From positions 16,276,853-16,340,852 of the forward strand of contig CM035808.1 of assembly GCA_020466095.1 (NCBI GenBank): a DNA stretch of 64,000 bases, read 5' to 3'. The notes under the pieces were generated by a model, which saw only the letters and a program-made list of their open reading frames with translations, searched no databases and was not told the DNA's origin. The position numbers were made by a program, and so were the translations under genes. Below are positions 44,066 through 57,066 of the stretch, piece after piece (position 1 is the first letter of the stretch; the number at the start of each line of letters is the position of its first letter). Origin of the DNA: Chlorops oryzae. Lineage: Eukaryota > Arthropoda > Insecta > Diptera > Chloropidae.

Positions 44066-47000
44066 GAAAGAGATGTTACTCGGCAGACAAAAAAATGAGC
44101 GAGAGAGAAATACTTTTGGTAGGTACTCACCAAGTAAAAAATGCTGTTTTTGTTGGGTACTCAAGACCGTGTTGAAAAGAGCCAAAATTGAAACGGCTCC
44201 TGAGTGACATATATAGTTATATATGGTACAGATAAATATGAAGGTATTAAAGCTCACGTCCAAGAAATCTCTTAATTCTGTTGATTTACAGCTTGAAGCA
44301 GAGAAATTAAAACATTTAACCAGAAGGGCCAATGTGGAATTCTTTGATTTCATGGCTGCTCACTCGACAATTTCAAATTTTTTTATTAGAATACTGTCGC
44401 AGATTCTAGTTCAATTCCTATCACAATTTCTTCTACTTTTCTGTTATTTGGTAACATGTGATAAGAAGTAAGGGTTTTACAGTCGGGCGAACCTGACAAA
44501 ACAAAAGTTTTAGCAAGACCAAAAGAGGGTAAACATGTGGCCACAAAAATGCACCTCTGGTCACCTTACCAACCACATCCACAGTGCGTTATAAATGAGG
44601 TCAATTCGAATGTATGTATAAATGCATAAGAAAGGGAGTGATATTTCAGTAAACAAGTGAACGGCGACGAGTGAAAGTTATTCCAACGATTTATTTATCT
44701 TCCTCGTTTACGTTAAATTGTCAATTCAAGCAAAAATGTTCAGTCCGTCAGTTTCTTCTCACACAATCGGTTCACCAATAAAATGCTGCCACACCACCAC
44801 GTTCAGTTTTATTCGCTTCCACATTTAAATGTTTATGATGCTCTTTCCGCTTTGCCGCTCACCGCGCGCCGCTCCCAAGATTGAAAGAGAAAAATGCGCA
44901 AAATCAGCAAAAAAAAAAACAACAAAAAAAAAAAAATATTTGGCATAAGTAAAAATCCATTTCACTCAACGTTTTGCGTAGATGAACGCTTGTGGGTCTT
45001 GTGCCACCATATCTCTAATGACTCCATCGATCTATGCAATGTTTGCTTAGCTGTCAAAGCAATCAATATTAATTTAGGCGTTACTCTTCGAAAGCTTCCA
45101 AAATAGGCAATTTCACATTAGCCGAGCCAATAATCTTTGCCAAATAGTTCAATAAATTCGCATTAAAAATTCGTTGCGGTGACAAATTGAATTTCAAAGT
45201 ACAGAAAAAACACATCCACGCATGCGTAAAAGTTTTTTTATTTATTTTAATTTTTTTTTAATGATTGTGCGAAATGTGATGCGAACGCCGTGGAATGGAA
45301 AGACAGGTAAAATGTGGAAACAGCCAACTGACTGAATGCAATGGCAAATTGTAGCTAGCGTATCTTTCGCTTCACTATTCGAAATTGGTTCGAGTACGCA
45401 TGCGTGAACTCATTCCGATTAGTGCGGATGTTCAATTGACTCGTTTGCCCGAATTAATGCGTAAAACACTTTTAATGCGCTACGTTTAATCGTGTAATTT
45501 TGTTTGAGATACTTTAATGATGATCATGTTAATCGAGCGGCTTTACATGTGGCTCGTTAATCTCTTTAATGAATGAGATATTTAACAATGAAATCGCTAT
45601 TTTAGATATCGAGGTGCTGTAAAATCATTTATTTTATCATATTTGATTTATTTCATATTTTTTTAAAGCCTTAATGACTTAATCGGATTCAGAGCTTTAG
45701 GACAAAAACTTTTTATACCAATGAATCGCATGCCTTAAATATTTTCCTTCCGATAAATGAAATATATTTCTGATACTTGCACTATGGAAGCTTTTGGGAT
45801 TATTTATTTTATTCGATATCATTACGATGACATTAATTCATACAAATACTTTTTCTGTCGTTGAATTCTCAACATTCATTCAGTAAAAGCCCTGCAGACT
45901 TGCCCAAGTGTAGCCTTCGGTCAGTCCCTCATGTTACCACTGCTAATCCCCTATCAATTCCACTTCTAATGTATTCAACTGACCTTTTTAACATGAGCCT
46001 GTCATTGGAGAGGGACTAGTCCGCAAAACGGCTGATCGTAGGTCAGTTTTTTTGGGTCAATTTTTGTAATTTTGACTGGTTTTAGGATAGTGAAAGAATA
46101 AGGAAAATACAAAACCAATTTCTTATATATATTCTAAATTGATGAAAGTGTCATTTACAGACTACCCTTAAACCAACCCGTCTATAACCGCCTTCGGTAG
46201 CCGAATTCGATGGAGCGAACTGCCATAATACAACCGGTTGGATTTGGACCAGTCAAAGACCAAGTCCTTCTTAGGAAATTGACCAGCTCATTACTGCCGG
46301 GAGCCAACAAAACTCAACCACTTCGATCACTACAACCATGAACTGTATATAGTCGATAATACTCTTCAAGCAAGACTATCACATAAATAACTCCGTAATT
46401 TTAAAATTTCGAATTCAAAGTTATTAAGCTCAATTGAATTTTCTTTTTCGACATTTGCATTCATATTCAGAGATTTAAATTTTTCATTAATAGTTGATTT
46501 GATTGAAGCTTTCGTCTTTAACCCAATAAAAAAAAAAAAACAAAAAAAAATCAGACGAAATATTTCAAAATAAATTAAATAATTCGTTTACTCGACAGGA
46601 AGACCAAGTGAACAATGACGGGCAACCAAAAAACCCAAAACCTCACATGCACAAAACCCATTGAAAGCACTCACACAGTTCACATATATATATATATATA
46701 TATATATATGCAACAAAAGCAAAAATGTCCCACAAACCTTAAAGCAAATTTAATAGCCGAGATACGAGATAAACTTGAAAAGGAAACTTTCACTCAGGTA
46801 TATCGCAGTTGAATAGGTGTTGGGGGAGAAAATCAATCTTTTGAATTGGCTATATTAGAAAGAAAGAAAAAAAAAGCAAAGCCGCAGACAAGGCAATATA
46901 ATGATGATGTATGCAAATTGGCCTCCCACGCCCTGCGCATGCCATCATAAAAACTGGGTTCGCAACTCAATGAAATGTTCACGACCTCGCAAAATTATTG

Positions 47001-48855
47001 CAATTATTTTATAAATGAATTTGTTTTTAATTCCATTTATTGGCGATATTCATATGACATACATATAAAGAGCATGCCAGAGGATTAAGTTCAGAGAAAC
47101 TTTGTAGACAATCAGATTAATTTTAAATTGAGTTTTTGAAAACTTCTTTTAATCGAATGTCCTCTCGTCTGATTAAATTTTAGAAAAGAATCCTGATTTA
47201 TCATTTTATTCGAAAGCAAATCAATTAAAGAATTGCAGAGATGGAGCCTTAGATAAATTTTGATTCGTATTAATGGCTGTTATTTGAAGTCCTACCTATA
47301 ATTGAATTCTTTCTCTTTCTACTACGTTACGTAGTCTGAGTATTTAGAAGAGTTCCTCAATGAAGTTGATGATTGTTACTTTCAAGCAAAATAATCTCAT
47401 TTATTTCAATTATTTTTTTCAATAATTTTCGCAAAATCGTTCAAACTTGAAAGTTCCATCAAACGCCCTCTGACACTTACTGCTGGATGGGTGAAAAGCA
47501 TTGATGGCAAAATTAACGGCTTTCACTTTTTACCCTCGGGCTTTTGCGCTAACACAATAACAATAGCCAATTAGCCGTCCAGATCTGGTGGCCATAACAA
47601 TGTATCTGCTGGGTAGATGTATACCGTGAATAGTTTACATCACCGGTTGTGATTCTCTTTGCACTCATAAGCGTTGAAGCATTCAAGAGCAACAAAGAAA
47701 GACAAAAATTCAATTTCCGACGTGACAATTGCCATCACACGTGAGACGTTAAAATCACTGGCCCAAAGGTTCGATACGTAACAGTAAGGTGGCAGTAAGC
47801 ATGTGGGGCGAGAGTTTTTGAGAAAGAAATCAAAAAAAAAATAAAATCATTTTCTCTTCGTCCTTTTAACATCGCGAGCCCGGTCAGCCCGAGGAAAATA
47901 CCTACGCTTGATATATTGCTCATACGACAATTTATTTTTCTCCTGAATATAAAAAGCAATTTCATATTGCAACCTTCATGTGCGTTCGTTCGTTAACCGA
48001 ATGTTGAATAAAAGAAAATATTAATAAATTATTATTTTAATTTTCTCGTTTGCACACTTTTCCATGCTTATATAATTTTCATTTACCGCAAATAACCGAA
48101 AGGAGATTTATCTTTCGCTTGTAATTAATCACTGTCAAACTCCAGCAACGTGAAGTGGCACTTTTTTTTTTTTTTTGTTGCTCTCGCACTCACTATCTAG
48201 CTCGAAATTATGTGTGTAAATTTTATTAAATAGATAAGGTCTGACAAATAAAAATATAAAAAAAAAACACAATGACACGTGTTCGATGGAAATTGAAGGC
48301 ACTTTAAAGTAGCAAATTTAAAAGGCGTTTAAACGGTCAGTAAACTAAGCTGATTGTCATCGTGGAAAAGAAACTTTTGCGAATCCATTGGATCGATTTC
48401 ATGACGCGTCAAGACGTGGCGACCGTTAAATGTCCTGCTTCCATCAGAACATAAATCTTCTTTGACTTTTGTTTCATTTAAACATTGACAGGGTAATTGG
48501 ATTTTCAACGGTTCAAAGATGGTTACGTATTCACAATCGCTGAGATTAATCAGCGCTGCTTTCGATTTACGTCAATTCGTTAAGAATTTTAAAACGACGC
48601 CTTGTTCTGGTTAAATATTTCTTGGTAATTAGCATACATAGATACATACATAAATCTGTGCTAACCAAAATCAGAAAATTACCATCTTTACTTTATATTT
48701 CATGATAGTTCCAATAGGCAACAGCTGCTCTGATTTTGAATGAAGTTCGGAAGTCAAATCTTCCGACAAATAAAAAATTCAATAAGGTTGGCTAGTAAAG
48801 AGATTCTTCTTCCAGAAGAATCAAGATTTTCTTGATCAAAAACTTACTGTCAAGA
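44066..48855. other. non-coding; minor repeats
   Basis: No gene could be supported. 44468-44495 begins like the dispersed repeat at 59.3 and 59.8 kb ('gtaagggttttacagtcgggcgaacctgac' type start) but is cut short. 46010-46330 is GC-richer and may be an old retroelement piece. A (TA)n run is at 46685-46709. Poly-A/T runs occur at 44910-44936 and 48158-48178. Confidence 0.4.
46685..46709. repeat. (TA)n microsatellite
   Basis: About 12 uninterrupted AT units. Confidence 0.95.
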
Positions 48856-49441
48856 CAAGGGCGTAGCCAGAGAAAGAGTGCTTTGGTAGCGCTTATATTT
48901 GCCACAGTGGTATATTGAGCAATTATAAGACATTAAACGAAAAAATTTTGGGGTGGCAAGAAGAAGTTATAGAGAGTTTTGGACCAAAAACCCAAAAAAA
49001 TATGAAAATATTATGAGGTCCGATTTCGATGAAAATTTATATATAGAATAAGTGAAAAAATTCTAAAATTATTTGGTACTAAAAGGTTTTTCAAAAAAAC
49101 TTATTACAACTAGTCCTTTTTGGACCAGTTTGGAACTAGACCCAAAACTAGACTGTTGTAGTCAGTATACTTTAAAAAAATATTAGCGTCAAAATTCTTA
49201 GAATTTTTCACTTATTCTATATATAAATTTATTTCATCGACAATCGGTACGTCAATTAAATTTTTGCTGAAAAATAATTTTTGGATTTTTTTGGATCCAA
49301 AAACTCTGCTAAATCTTCTTTACTTGCCACCCAATTTATCTTATATCGGTTTAATGTTTTTATAATTGCTCAATATACCACCTGCTGCGCAAATATAAGC
49401 GCTACCAAATCAATTCTTAGGTTGCTCTCGCTACGCCCATG
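48856..49441. mobile_element. foldback hAT-like element, second copy
   Basis: Left CAAGGGCGTAGCCAGAGAAAG and right 'ctctcgctacgcccatg' are inverted, with arms meeting near 49110-49170. It shares 'cacagtggtatattgagcaattataagac' type blocks with 26155-26698. Arms are less well matched than in that copy, with small indels. No clean target duplication. Confidence 0.75.
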
Positions 49442-50209
49442 ATTGTCCCAAGAACAATTTTGTTGACTGAAAATGCTTTTTGATCAACCACACTTGGCAA
49501 GCGAAAGCAAAATACTTGTTAAAAGCGCTTTACTTGCCATGTGGAGATGAGCACCTTAAACGTAATTGTTCTCCTCTATAAGGAGCAAGGCCCCCCAATG
49601 CGTTCAAATATTAATCAAAACTAAATTTGAGCGTTCAACATCTGTTGGCTTCATGATTTCCCATCAGCTAACGAATAAAAGTGGAGACATAAGATCCCAA
49701 ATTAAAATCAGACCGTAAAGCCAAGTCAAAAGAAAGTGCAATAAAATTATATAATAAGAGAAATAATTGCTAAAGACGCAACAGCGAAATGGGAGAGGAG
49801 GAAAAACGTATGTATGTATTACCATCACTTAAAGAAAACATTGTTGTGGTCATTCCACTGTAAATAGTGGAAATACTTACTCGTACCAATCCGACTGACC
49901 CATATACCCGTTCATTTTCCCATTTTATTATTTACCCGAAATGTTCGTTGCGTTGTGTTTGTGTGACGTGTGTGTGTCCGTCTTTTTTTTTTTCTTTTTT
50001 GTCGCATTTTAAAACAATTCCAACAATTCGCACCGACGCACAGTGGATCGACTACATGCATTTGATGGACAGAAATAGAAGGAGTTGCAATGAAGTTTGG
50101 CATGGACGTTTTTTGGTTTTTAATTAAGAAATTTTGAAACAAATTGTGAAAATCAAACAACCGCAACCAAAAACAAAACTTTTTTAAAAAGAAACAAGCT
50201 ATTTGGTTA
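49442..50209. other. non-coding, nothing recognised
   Basis: AT-rich sequence with short overlapping ORFs; no support for a gene. Confidence 0.45.
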
Positions 50210-50720
50210 AGGTTTTCGGGATATTTGGGGGTGGGCGTGGCAGCAAAAGGATTAAAAAAATTTGTTAGGGGCATTTTAATTTGGGATAAAACAACATTCC
50301 TGCCGAATTTCTTTGATTTGTGTACAAAACTACTCAAGTTATTAGCCAAAATAGCTTACATTTGTATGGGAGGGGGGTGTGGAAGTGGGCAGATTTCCAT
50401 AATTTTTTCAAAACATTTATAAGTATATAAGTTGTAGAAGCAAACCTACCAAGTTTCGTGTCCATGAGAGCAAAACTACGTAAGTTATAAGCCAAAATAA
50501 CTTGAATCTCTATGGGAGGGGGGCGTGGAAGTGGGCGGATTTTCATAATTTTTTAAAAAAATTTTATACCTGAGTTCTACAATGATTAATTCAAAATTAC
50601 GTTGCTCTAAGCGCAAAAATACTCAAGTTATGAGCGAGTAATAGCTTCAGTTTATATGGGAGGTGGGCGTGGCAAAGAATGAATTTCTATAATTTTCTCA
50701 AAATGCCTTAATTTAACGCA
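50210..50720 (+). repeat. degenerate ~140-160-bp tandem repeat
   Basis: Three to four units repeat 'caagttat.agccaaaatagctt', 'tatgggaggggggcgtggaagtgggcgg' type cores and 'ttttcataattttttaaaa'. Landmark G-rich cores lie near 50365, 50515 and 50660. The antisense ORFs are translations of the repeat. Confidence 0.65.
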
Positions 50721-51651
50721 TAAAAGTGCAGCCGTGAAATTTCATTGCTCTGTTACAGCTCCTTCTAACTTTGGCCACTTACTTAATGGGAAAGCGACAC
50801 TGTGCCCCGCCCACTTTTTGTGCCACACACACTCAAAGCAGTGCAGAATCAATACTAATTATTTGTTTAGATTAATATTCCGCATTTATATTAGTGGAAG
50901 TTTTTCCTTTACAATGATGCCCAATTCGATAAAAATTTTTAGATTTTTGTCCACTAGCCGTCCCACTGTGCGACGACTGATAATAAAAGATAGGGCGAAA
51001 TGTGTATGTCTTGCTCCGTGTTTTTCGCACGTCTCGCATTTCGCTTTTCGCGGATAAATAACACACACTCTAAATGGCCCGGGGGATCACTGTGAGCTCT
51101 TGTTTGCTTTACCTAATGTTTTCGTCAGTGTTCCATGCTAGTAAATTTGTCAGTTTCCTCGACTCGGAGCCCATAAACACCTAATGCAGCGCTTATGAGC
51201 AGCTTTTCGCATACTTTGAATACTAATGACTTTGCTGCGGGCTCGGCTCTGTGCAGCGCTAAACGTTCGAATGATTTTGGTAATTTGATAACTTTGTTTA
51301 CGCTATAGGGGCGCCGTGTGTGAGCGCACTGGAACGCACGTCATTTTGCGTCGCGGTAATAGAGGTAGATAAGTCTGCGTTCCTTCGGCACAACGGAAAA
51401 GTGCATTCACAGTTCATCGCCTTTGCGTTATCGCAAGAAAACGCATCACGCTAAGCTCTTGCGATGCTAATTGATTTCGTGTGATGGAATTGGTTCTCAT
51501 ATTTTTTTTTTTTTTTAGTGGATGCAGTACTTACACGAAATGTTTCGATGCAAATTCGTGCACATTTGTGCGTTCAAACGTCAAAATGTATTTTTTTCAT
51601 TGTAATTTCCAATAAAGCTGAATAATATTGAGCAACTTTGACTAATTACAG
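50721..51651. promoter_or_regulatory. upstream region of the YGPP gene
   Basis: Non-coding; GC-richer from about 51.1 to 51.5 kb. It contains the near candidate start exon at 51271-51279: ATGATTTTG followed by GTAATT, phase 0, giving M-I-L before LKFCASV. The start context (TTCGAATG) is weak. An in-frame TAA at 51643-51645 precedes the acceptor TTACAG at 51651, so the coding exon cannot start itself and an upstream exon is required. Confidence 0.4.
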
Positions 51652-54590
51652 TTAAAATTCTGCGCATCAGTGACGCTAGTCGCTTTGCTAGCAAATTGCA
51701 CAAACGCTGTCATCTTCAAAGATACTAAGCGACTCGACGGTTTTGACACATACGGACCGCCACCCAGACCAGCGCCGCAGTACGGGCCGCCACCGCAAAA
51801 CATACCACATCGCGAATACGGCGTACCACAGAAAATCCCCTTTCGTGAATACGGCCCGCCAGCCTTGAAATACGGACCACCGAAATTTATTGTCAACGGT
51901 GGCGGCAACGGCAACGGCTTTTCGAGCAATAAATTTGTTGGCGGTGGCTTGCAAGAACAAATCAAATCACATTTCGGTATTCCCAAGCCACACTATGGTC
52001 CACCGCATATACAGCAGATCCCTTCGGGGTCGTATGGAGCACCTCCACTGCCAAGACCACAAGGCCTTTACGGGCCTCCACCACATAGGCCAGTGCCAAA
52101 CTACGGACCACCGCCGCCACAACCATTGCCATCACCCGTTCCTGCGCCACTATTCAGGCCACATCACCAACCGGCAAGCTCCTACGGACCACCTCCATCG
52201 GGGCCAATTAACTTGCCACCACAGCCCCAATATGGTCCACCACAACAAAATTATGGACCGCCGCCATTACCTGTCGAAATTCCTGGACAACGGCCACCGA
52301 ACTTCAATCGTGTTCCAGAAACAACACTTATATTGACAAATGGTGGTCACCAAGGTGGTTTCCAAGGGGGACACCAGGGTGGACAACAGCACGGTGGACC
52401 TATTAAACAAGTGCAAATTCAAATTGATGCTGCAGGCCATAGCCATAGTATAAGCGGCTCTCAAGCGCCTTTCCACACGGCTTGCGATGGCTGGAAGCCA
52501 ATACCAGCACCATCTGGAGCGTATGTTGAGCAAAATCACATTGACACTCAATCAGGGTACAGTCAGGTATCGCAAGGTTTTGGAACGCAATACAACGGAG
52601 GCGGTACTGCCACGAGCACTATTATTGCCAATTCCCCGGAGCTCGGAAGCATTCTCGATGGCTTAACAGATGAGCAATTAGTTGCAATAGCTCTACAGTC
52701 CGGTGGGGCAGAAAATCAACTTCCTGAACCATCTCAGGGCCCAGCCAATCACCATGGTCTCAATTCGGTTGAAACCGATGCTTTGCAGGTATGCATTCTA
52801 TAAGCTCAGAGATTGCAAAACCAAACCAATTGAATTTCCTTCCCTCCCTATCTCTCTCTTTCTTTCTCTGTCTCTCTTTGAAGCTTTCAATTGGTGCTAT
52901 TGATGAAACGTATAATAGACCACCACCGGATTCATATGCACCCGGCACCGTGCACGCTCAAAAATACAACACCATCGGAGGTGGACAAGGCGGCATTGGC
53001 CTAGCGCTTCCTCAGGGCAACTATCTACCTCCACCTCCACCGCCTCATCCGCCTTTACCTTCGCCAGCTGCGCTTGTTAGCGGGCATCACCAGCAAAGCC
53101 ACGCTGCTCAAGCAGGACTTGGTATTCAATACGGAACACAATCGGGCAACACGCTCCCCTTTCCATCGCATAACGGCCCACCTCCACATAAACCTGTTTC
53201 ATTCCGACCACCGGTGCCGCAAGGACTTCTCGAATCGATAGGAGCAACAGTTCAGCACTTGGACCAGTTTGGCGTACAACCACAACAAGCACAGCCGAGC
53301 CAAACGTACATCCCGCCTGCAACTAATGAGATCGGAGCAACAGGACCTTCAAATACAGGCGCGGAATATGGACCTCCACCATCAATCATCGTACAACAAC
53401 AACTTCCGCAACCGCAACCATCGCAAGGCTTCATACAGGTATGATTAAGATATTGATTGAGAAAATAATGCTGAAAATATTCCTCTCTAATGTTATTCGT
53501 TTCAATGTAGCAGCAACATCATCATGCTGTAAATGTTGCCAACCAGTATCGGCCACCTCAACAGCAATATCTTCCACCCCCACCTCCACCACCAGCAGGC
53601 AGGCCACTGCCTCCGCCACCAACGCAATACTTACCGCCCCTACCGACAAGCGGAGGAGCGTCGTTCCATCAAGCAAACGCGAATTTCGAGAACTCTTACA
53701 GCGCATCCCAACACAATCAGCAGTTCGTACATACACAAGGCCTACCGATTCAAGAGCCACGATTTAATAACGTTGGACACGAATGCGGGCATGGGCCCAA
53801 TTTAGTCGGTGCAGGTTATCAACTGCAACAGCAGCAGCAACAACAGCAATATTCCCAGCACCAACAACACCAACAACAACTGCAGCAATACACTTCGGCT
53901 TCGTCGGGCAACGCTTACAATGCCATAACACAAAGTATTCCCATTGCAGAGCAACACACGCAATTCATCGCTGGAGCACAAGATAGCTACGCACATCCAG
54001 CATCAGGGAATGACGTTGATCACGACGGCTACGCCTCACAACACTCATCAGTCGCCACATTGCCCGATGGCAGTGATCCACAAAACCTACCTGGACTCGA
54101 CGGCCTAAATGTCATTTCGGCACAAAAGTCACAATCGATACACATTACGCCCGAGGATCTCGATGCCCAAAAGCAGCGAGCTGCATCCTCGCAAACGAAC
54201 TATCAACTCCAGATTGGCTCGAACGCCAATCAAGCACACATCGACGATGCTGCCCATCATGAAGAGATTTTGTCCGAAGGTCTCCTGCAGACCATACTCT
54301 CCGCAATTGAGCAACCGCAGGCAAAGCACGATCAACAAGATCAACAGACACAAGCACCAAACCATCGATATGGCACGACGGCGCAAAATCGTTCCGATAT
54401 TGACCTCGATGACGATGCAACGCCAGAACTCGACGAAAACGAAGATGAGCCCACGCTGGCCGAATCGAGCCGTGTTGAGAGTAGAGCATCGATCAAGCGC
54501 GACAGCGACGAGGAGGAAGTTGCGATCGTCAGAGAGATTAAGCCCATTATTGCCGCAGACGTCGAATACGATCAGGACGCTAAGCACTAG
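51652..54590 (+). CDS. secreted proline-rich YGPP-repeat protein, 5' exon missing
   Basis: Three exons are clear: 51652-52788, 52884-53438 and 53511-54590. Introns of 95 and 72 bp have GTATGC and GTATGA donors and AAG/TAG acceptors, all in phase 0, giving 923 residues plus the unseen start. The first ~19 residues (LKFCASVTLVALLANCTNA) are a hydrophobic secretion signal. Next come ten YGPP motifs plus YGVP and YGAP, a GGHQGG-rich stretch and a conserved-looking ACDGWKPIPAP motif. Exon 3 is proline-rich with one more YGPP. Exon 4 starts QQHHH, has a polyglutamine block, a helix-prone EEILSEGLLQTILSAIE and a strongly acidic end (DIDLDDDATPELDENEDEP). Only two cysteines remain in the mature part. 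Composition suggests a cuticle or extracellular-matrix structural protein, possibly tyrosine cross-linked; no orthologue name can be given. CA/CC-rich codons contrast with the AT-rich flanks. Confidence 0.85.
52789..52883 (+). other. intron between exons 2 and 3 of the YGPP gene
   Basis: 95 bp, donor CAG|GTATGC, a CT-rich tract (tctctctctttctttctctg) and acceptor GAAG. Phase 0, restoring the frame ALQ|LSIGAI. Confidence 0.85.
53439..53510 (+). other. intron between exons 3 and 4 of the YGPP gene
   Basis: 72 bp, donor CAG|GTATGA, acceptor ATGTAG|CAGCAA. Phase 0, joining IQ to QQHHHAVNV; reading through would stop at once (GTA TGA). Confidence 0.85.
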
Positions 54591-54855
54591 CAGGATTTCG
54601 CCCCGGTGCGAATTCTTCGCGAAAATCAGTCAATTTAGGCTAGAAACGAGACTATTCAGTCACACAATTACGAGATGAGTATCTAGTTGATCGCTATTCG
54701 GTATTAAGAAATTTTAATTTATTATTGTATATTCGGCATTCGCCTTATTTATCTTTATACGCTGTATTATCATTATCCTTATTTAGTCGTTTAGATTTTC
54801 CCATTGTTTTCATTTCGGTTTTTCATTTCATTCATTCTTCATTTCCTTTTTATTC

Positions 54856-54861
54856 ATTAAA
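54856..54861 (+). terminator. candidate polyadenylation signal ATTAAA
   Basis: The first near-consensus signal after the YGPP stop, 266 bp downstream. Others further down (for example ATTAAA near 55067) are possible. Confidence 0.3.
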
Positions 54862-56525
54862 ATGTTGCCATAAATGATTTCTTACTCATTGTCGTGCCCT
54901 CAATTCTGACTTTTGTATCTGTAAATCTCGTGTTTACGAATTCAAAAAATTCAGAAAAACCATTGAATTCATTTCTATTAAAAAAAAAACTTTTACTTTA
55001 CATAGTATTGTATTTAGCAAAAACAAAAACAAAAAAAATTTGTTATGTAAAAATGAATTTTGTAAATTATTAAAGAATATATGTATGAGAAAAGATTTTT
55101 TTTTTTTTCAATTTCTAGTGTCGAAATTGTGTTTTCCTTCAATCCAAACTATTGCCCAAATCACATTTAAAACTCTCGCGCATCGTTTTTTTTTATGTTT
55201 TATTTTCAAATATTATCATTTTAATTGGTTCAAAAGAACATAACAAAAAAGAATACGAAACGATTACAATTTTAATACACGAAAAGTTTCAGCCCAAAGG
55301 GTTTGTTTCAACGTCCGCAATTAGAATTTTTATAGCTAACTTTGCAAACAAATCCATCATACGAATCAAACAAACCAAAAACAACGATGAATATTTATGT
55401 GGTTCAAAAAGATATCCTTAGGACACAAAATCACATTGAGAGCGAATGTTTCGAAATGCGCTGGTATAGATAAATAGACACACAAAAAAAGTTGCGTGCG
55501 AATTTCAATGCCCTTCACTTTTGTATGGAAAAAGAAACGATTTTTCCTGAAATAATTCAATTTCAGTGAAATAGTATTTTTCTAAATTTCCTGCTCTTTT
55601 TAAAGTCCTTTTTTTTTGGCATGCGGATCACTGAATCGTGAATTTTGTATGTAATTAAATGAATGCTACAAAAAGCACCTGCGGTTATTTTGGTTAACGA
55701 AAATTTACATTTTTTTTTATTCACGGCATGAAAATTCTTATACGGTCACGATGAAACATGGGAAAAGGGGTTTTGCGAGAGTTTCGAATTGAAGCATTTT
55801 TTTGTAATTTTTGACCGAGGTAATTAATTATTCTAGTGAGGCATGTTGTTTTTAAATTTCCCCAAGGACGAAATTTCTAACTCATCATCATCCGTGTGTT
55901 CTGTGTGATCGCCAGAAAGCTTTTTGAGGCAATTAAGTTTTCTAGGTACTACAGTAGAAATAGCGCTTGCCACGGTAGGGGGGAAAAACTATCGTCATAA
56001 GAAAAAAGGTACAATTTAAAAATTTCCTAGAATGGTTTTCGAAAATTTTAATTTCTTTTTCATAACTTATTCCTGCTTTCATCAAGTTACTTCAAGTAAA
56101 TTCAAATCAATTTTCTGTTAAAATGAATGCAGCTCCAATTCAATTGATTGAAGAAAGTGACGAGTGAAAAGTTAATTGAAACATGTTTTTTTTTTTAAAC
56201 TTTTCATGAACTACAACGGAGTTAACCAATTTATATGACAAAAACGATACCACAAAATTAAAGTTAAATTCTTTAGGTCATAATTTCACATAAGACAAAT
56301 TTATTTGTTTTCTATTTTTTGTTTCAAAGTAAAGACTTAATTCAATATACTGACATAATTTCTTAAAGTGATTTCCCAACCAATATTTCCTTTGAGGCAA
56401 ACTATTAGCAGCTATGAGTTTTTATAAGTTTATATGTAGCTGATCGTAGTCTAAATTCGAGCTGCTTTACTTCACGAGACCACTAAACATACTTTTGTTA
56501 TGAAATTACATAAATCCATGTATAA
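54862..56525. other. non-coding, nothing recognised
   Basis: AT-rich flank of the YGPP gene, possibly including a longer 3' UTR. No other feature. Confidence 0.5.
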
Positions 56526-56527
56526 TA

Positions 56528-57064
56528 GGGCGTTTCACACGTGAGAAAGATTTTTTAATTTCGAAACAAAACGAAAGATAATGTAAATTGAAAAATTTGG
56601 GCACCATTTAAAATTTTTTAAAATGATGTTTAGAAGTCTCTCAAAGGACTCGAAGTTTTGTTTAAAAAAAACGCCTTAAAGAGAGCTACAAAAATTTCAT
56701 TTAGATTTTCAAATTTGACAGTTTTTCGACTTTTTCTGTATACTTTTAGGGGCAGAAAACACAAAATTTGATTGCAATTAATGATTTTTGCAGGAAGAGT
56801 TCATGGTTTTACTGATAACTTCTTTCGTAATATTTATACCCGATTCGAAAAGATTTATTTACGTATAAATTTGTTTTCGTAATTGAATGAAACTTTGTTT
56901 TAATGACAAAAAATTGATATTTTGGCTTAAATGCATTTGAGCGACCTCTAAACATGAATTCAAAAAATTGAAAATGGTGCCCAAAATTTTCGATTTCCAT
57001 TATCTTTCGTTTAAGAGGGCGCCGTCATCGAAATTCAACACTTTTTTCACGTCGCGAAACGCCC
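56528..57064. mobile_element. foldback element, GGGCGTTTC ends, TA target site
   Basis: Left GGGCGTTTCACACGTGA and right 'tcacgtcgcgaaacgccc' are inverted, with TA on both sides (56526-56527, 57065-57066). The inverted match resumes further in with 'aaaacgaaagataatg' and 'ttgggcaccattt'. Length 537 bp, no coding. Confidence 0.75.
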
Positions 57065-57066
57065 TA

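Noticed and set aside
44223..44471. 82-codon leucine-rich ORF starting at ATG
   Set aside because: No recognisable domain or splice partner, and it ends at the start of a dispersed repeat.
51642..51986. Antisense ORFs across the YGPP gene (many on both strands, to 54.6 kb)
   Set aside because: They are shadows of the proline/glutamine-rich coding sequence; the plus-strand exons have matching splice sites and a continuous frame.
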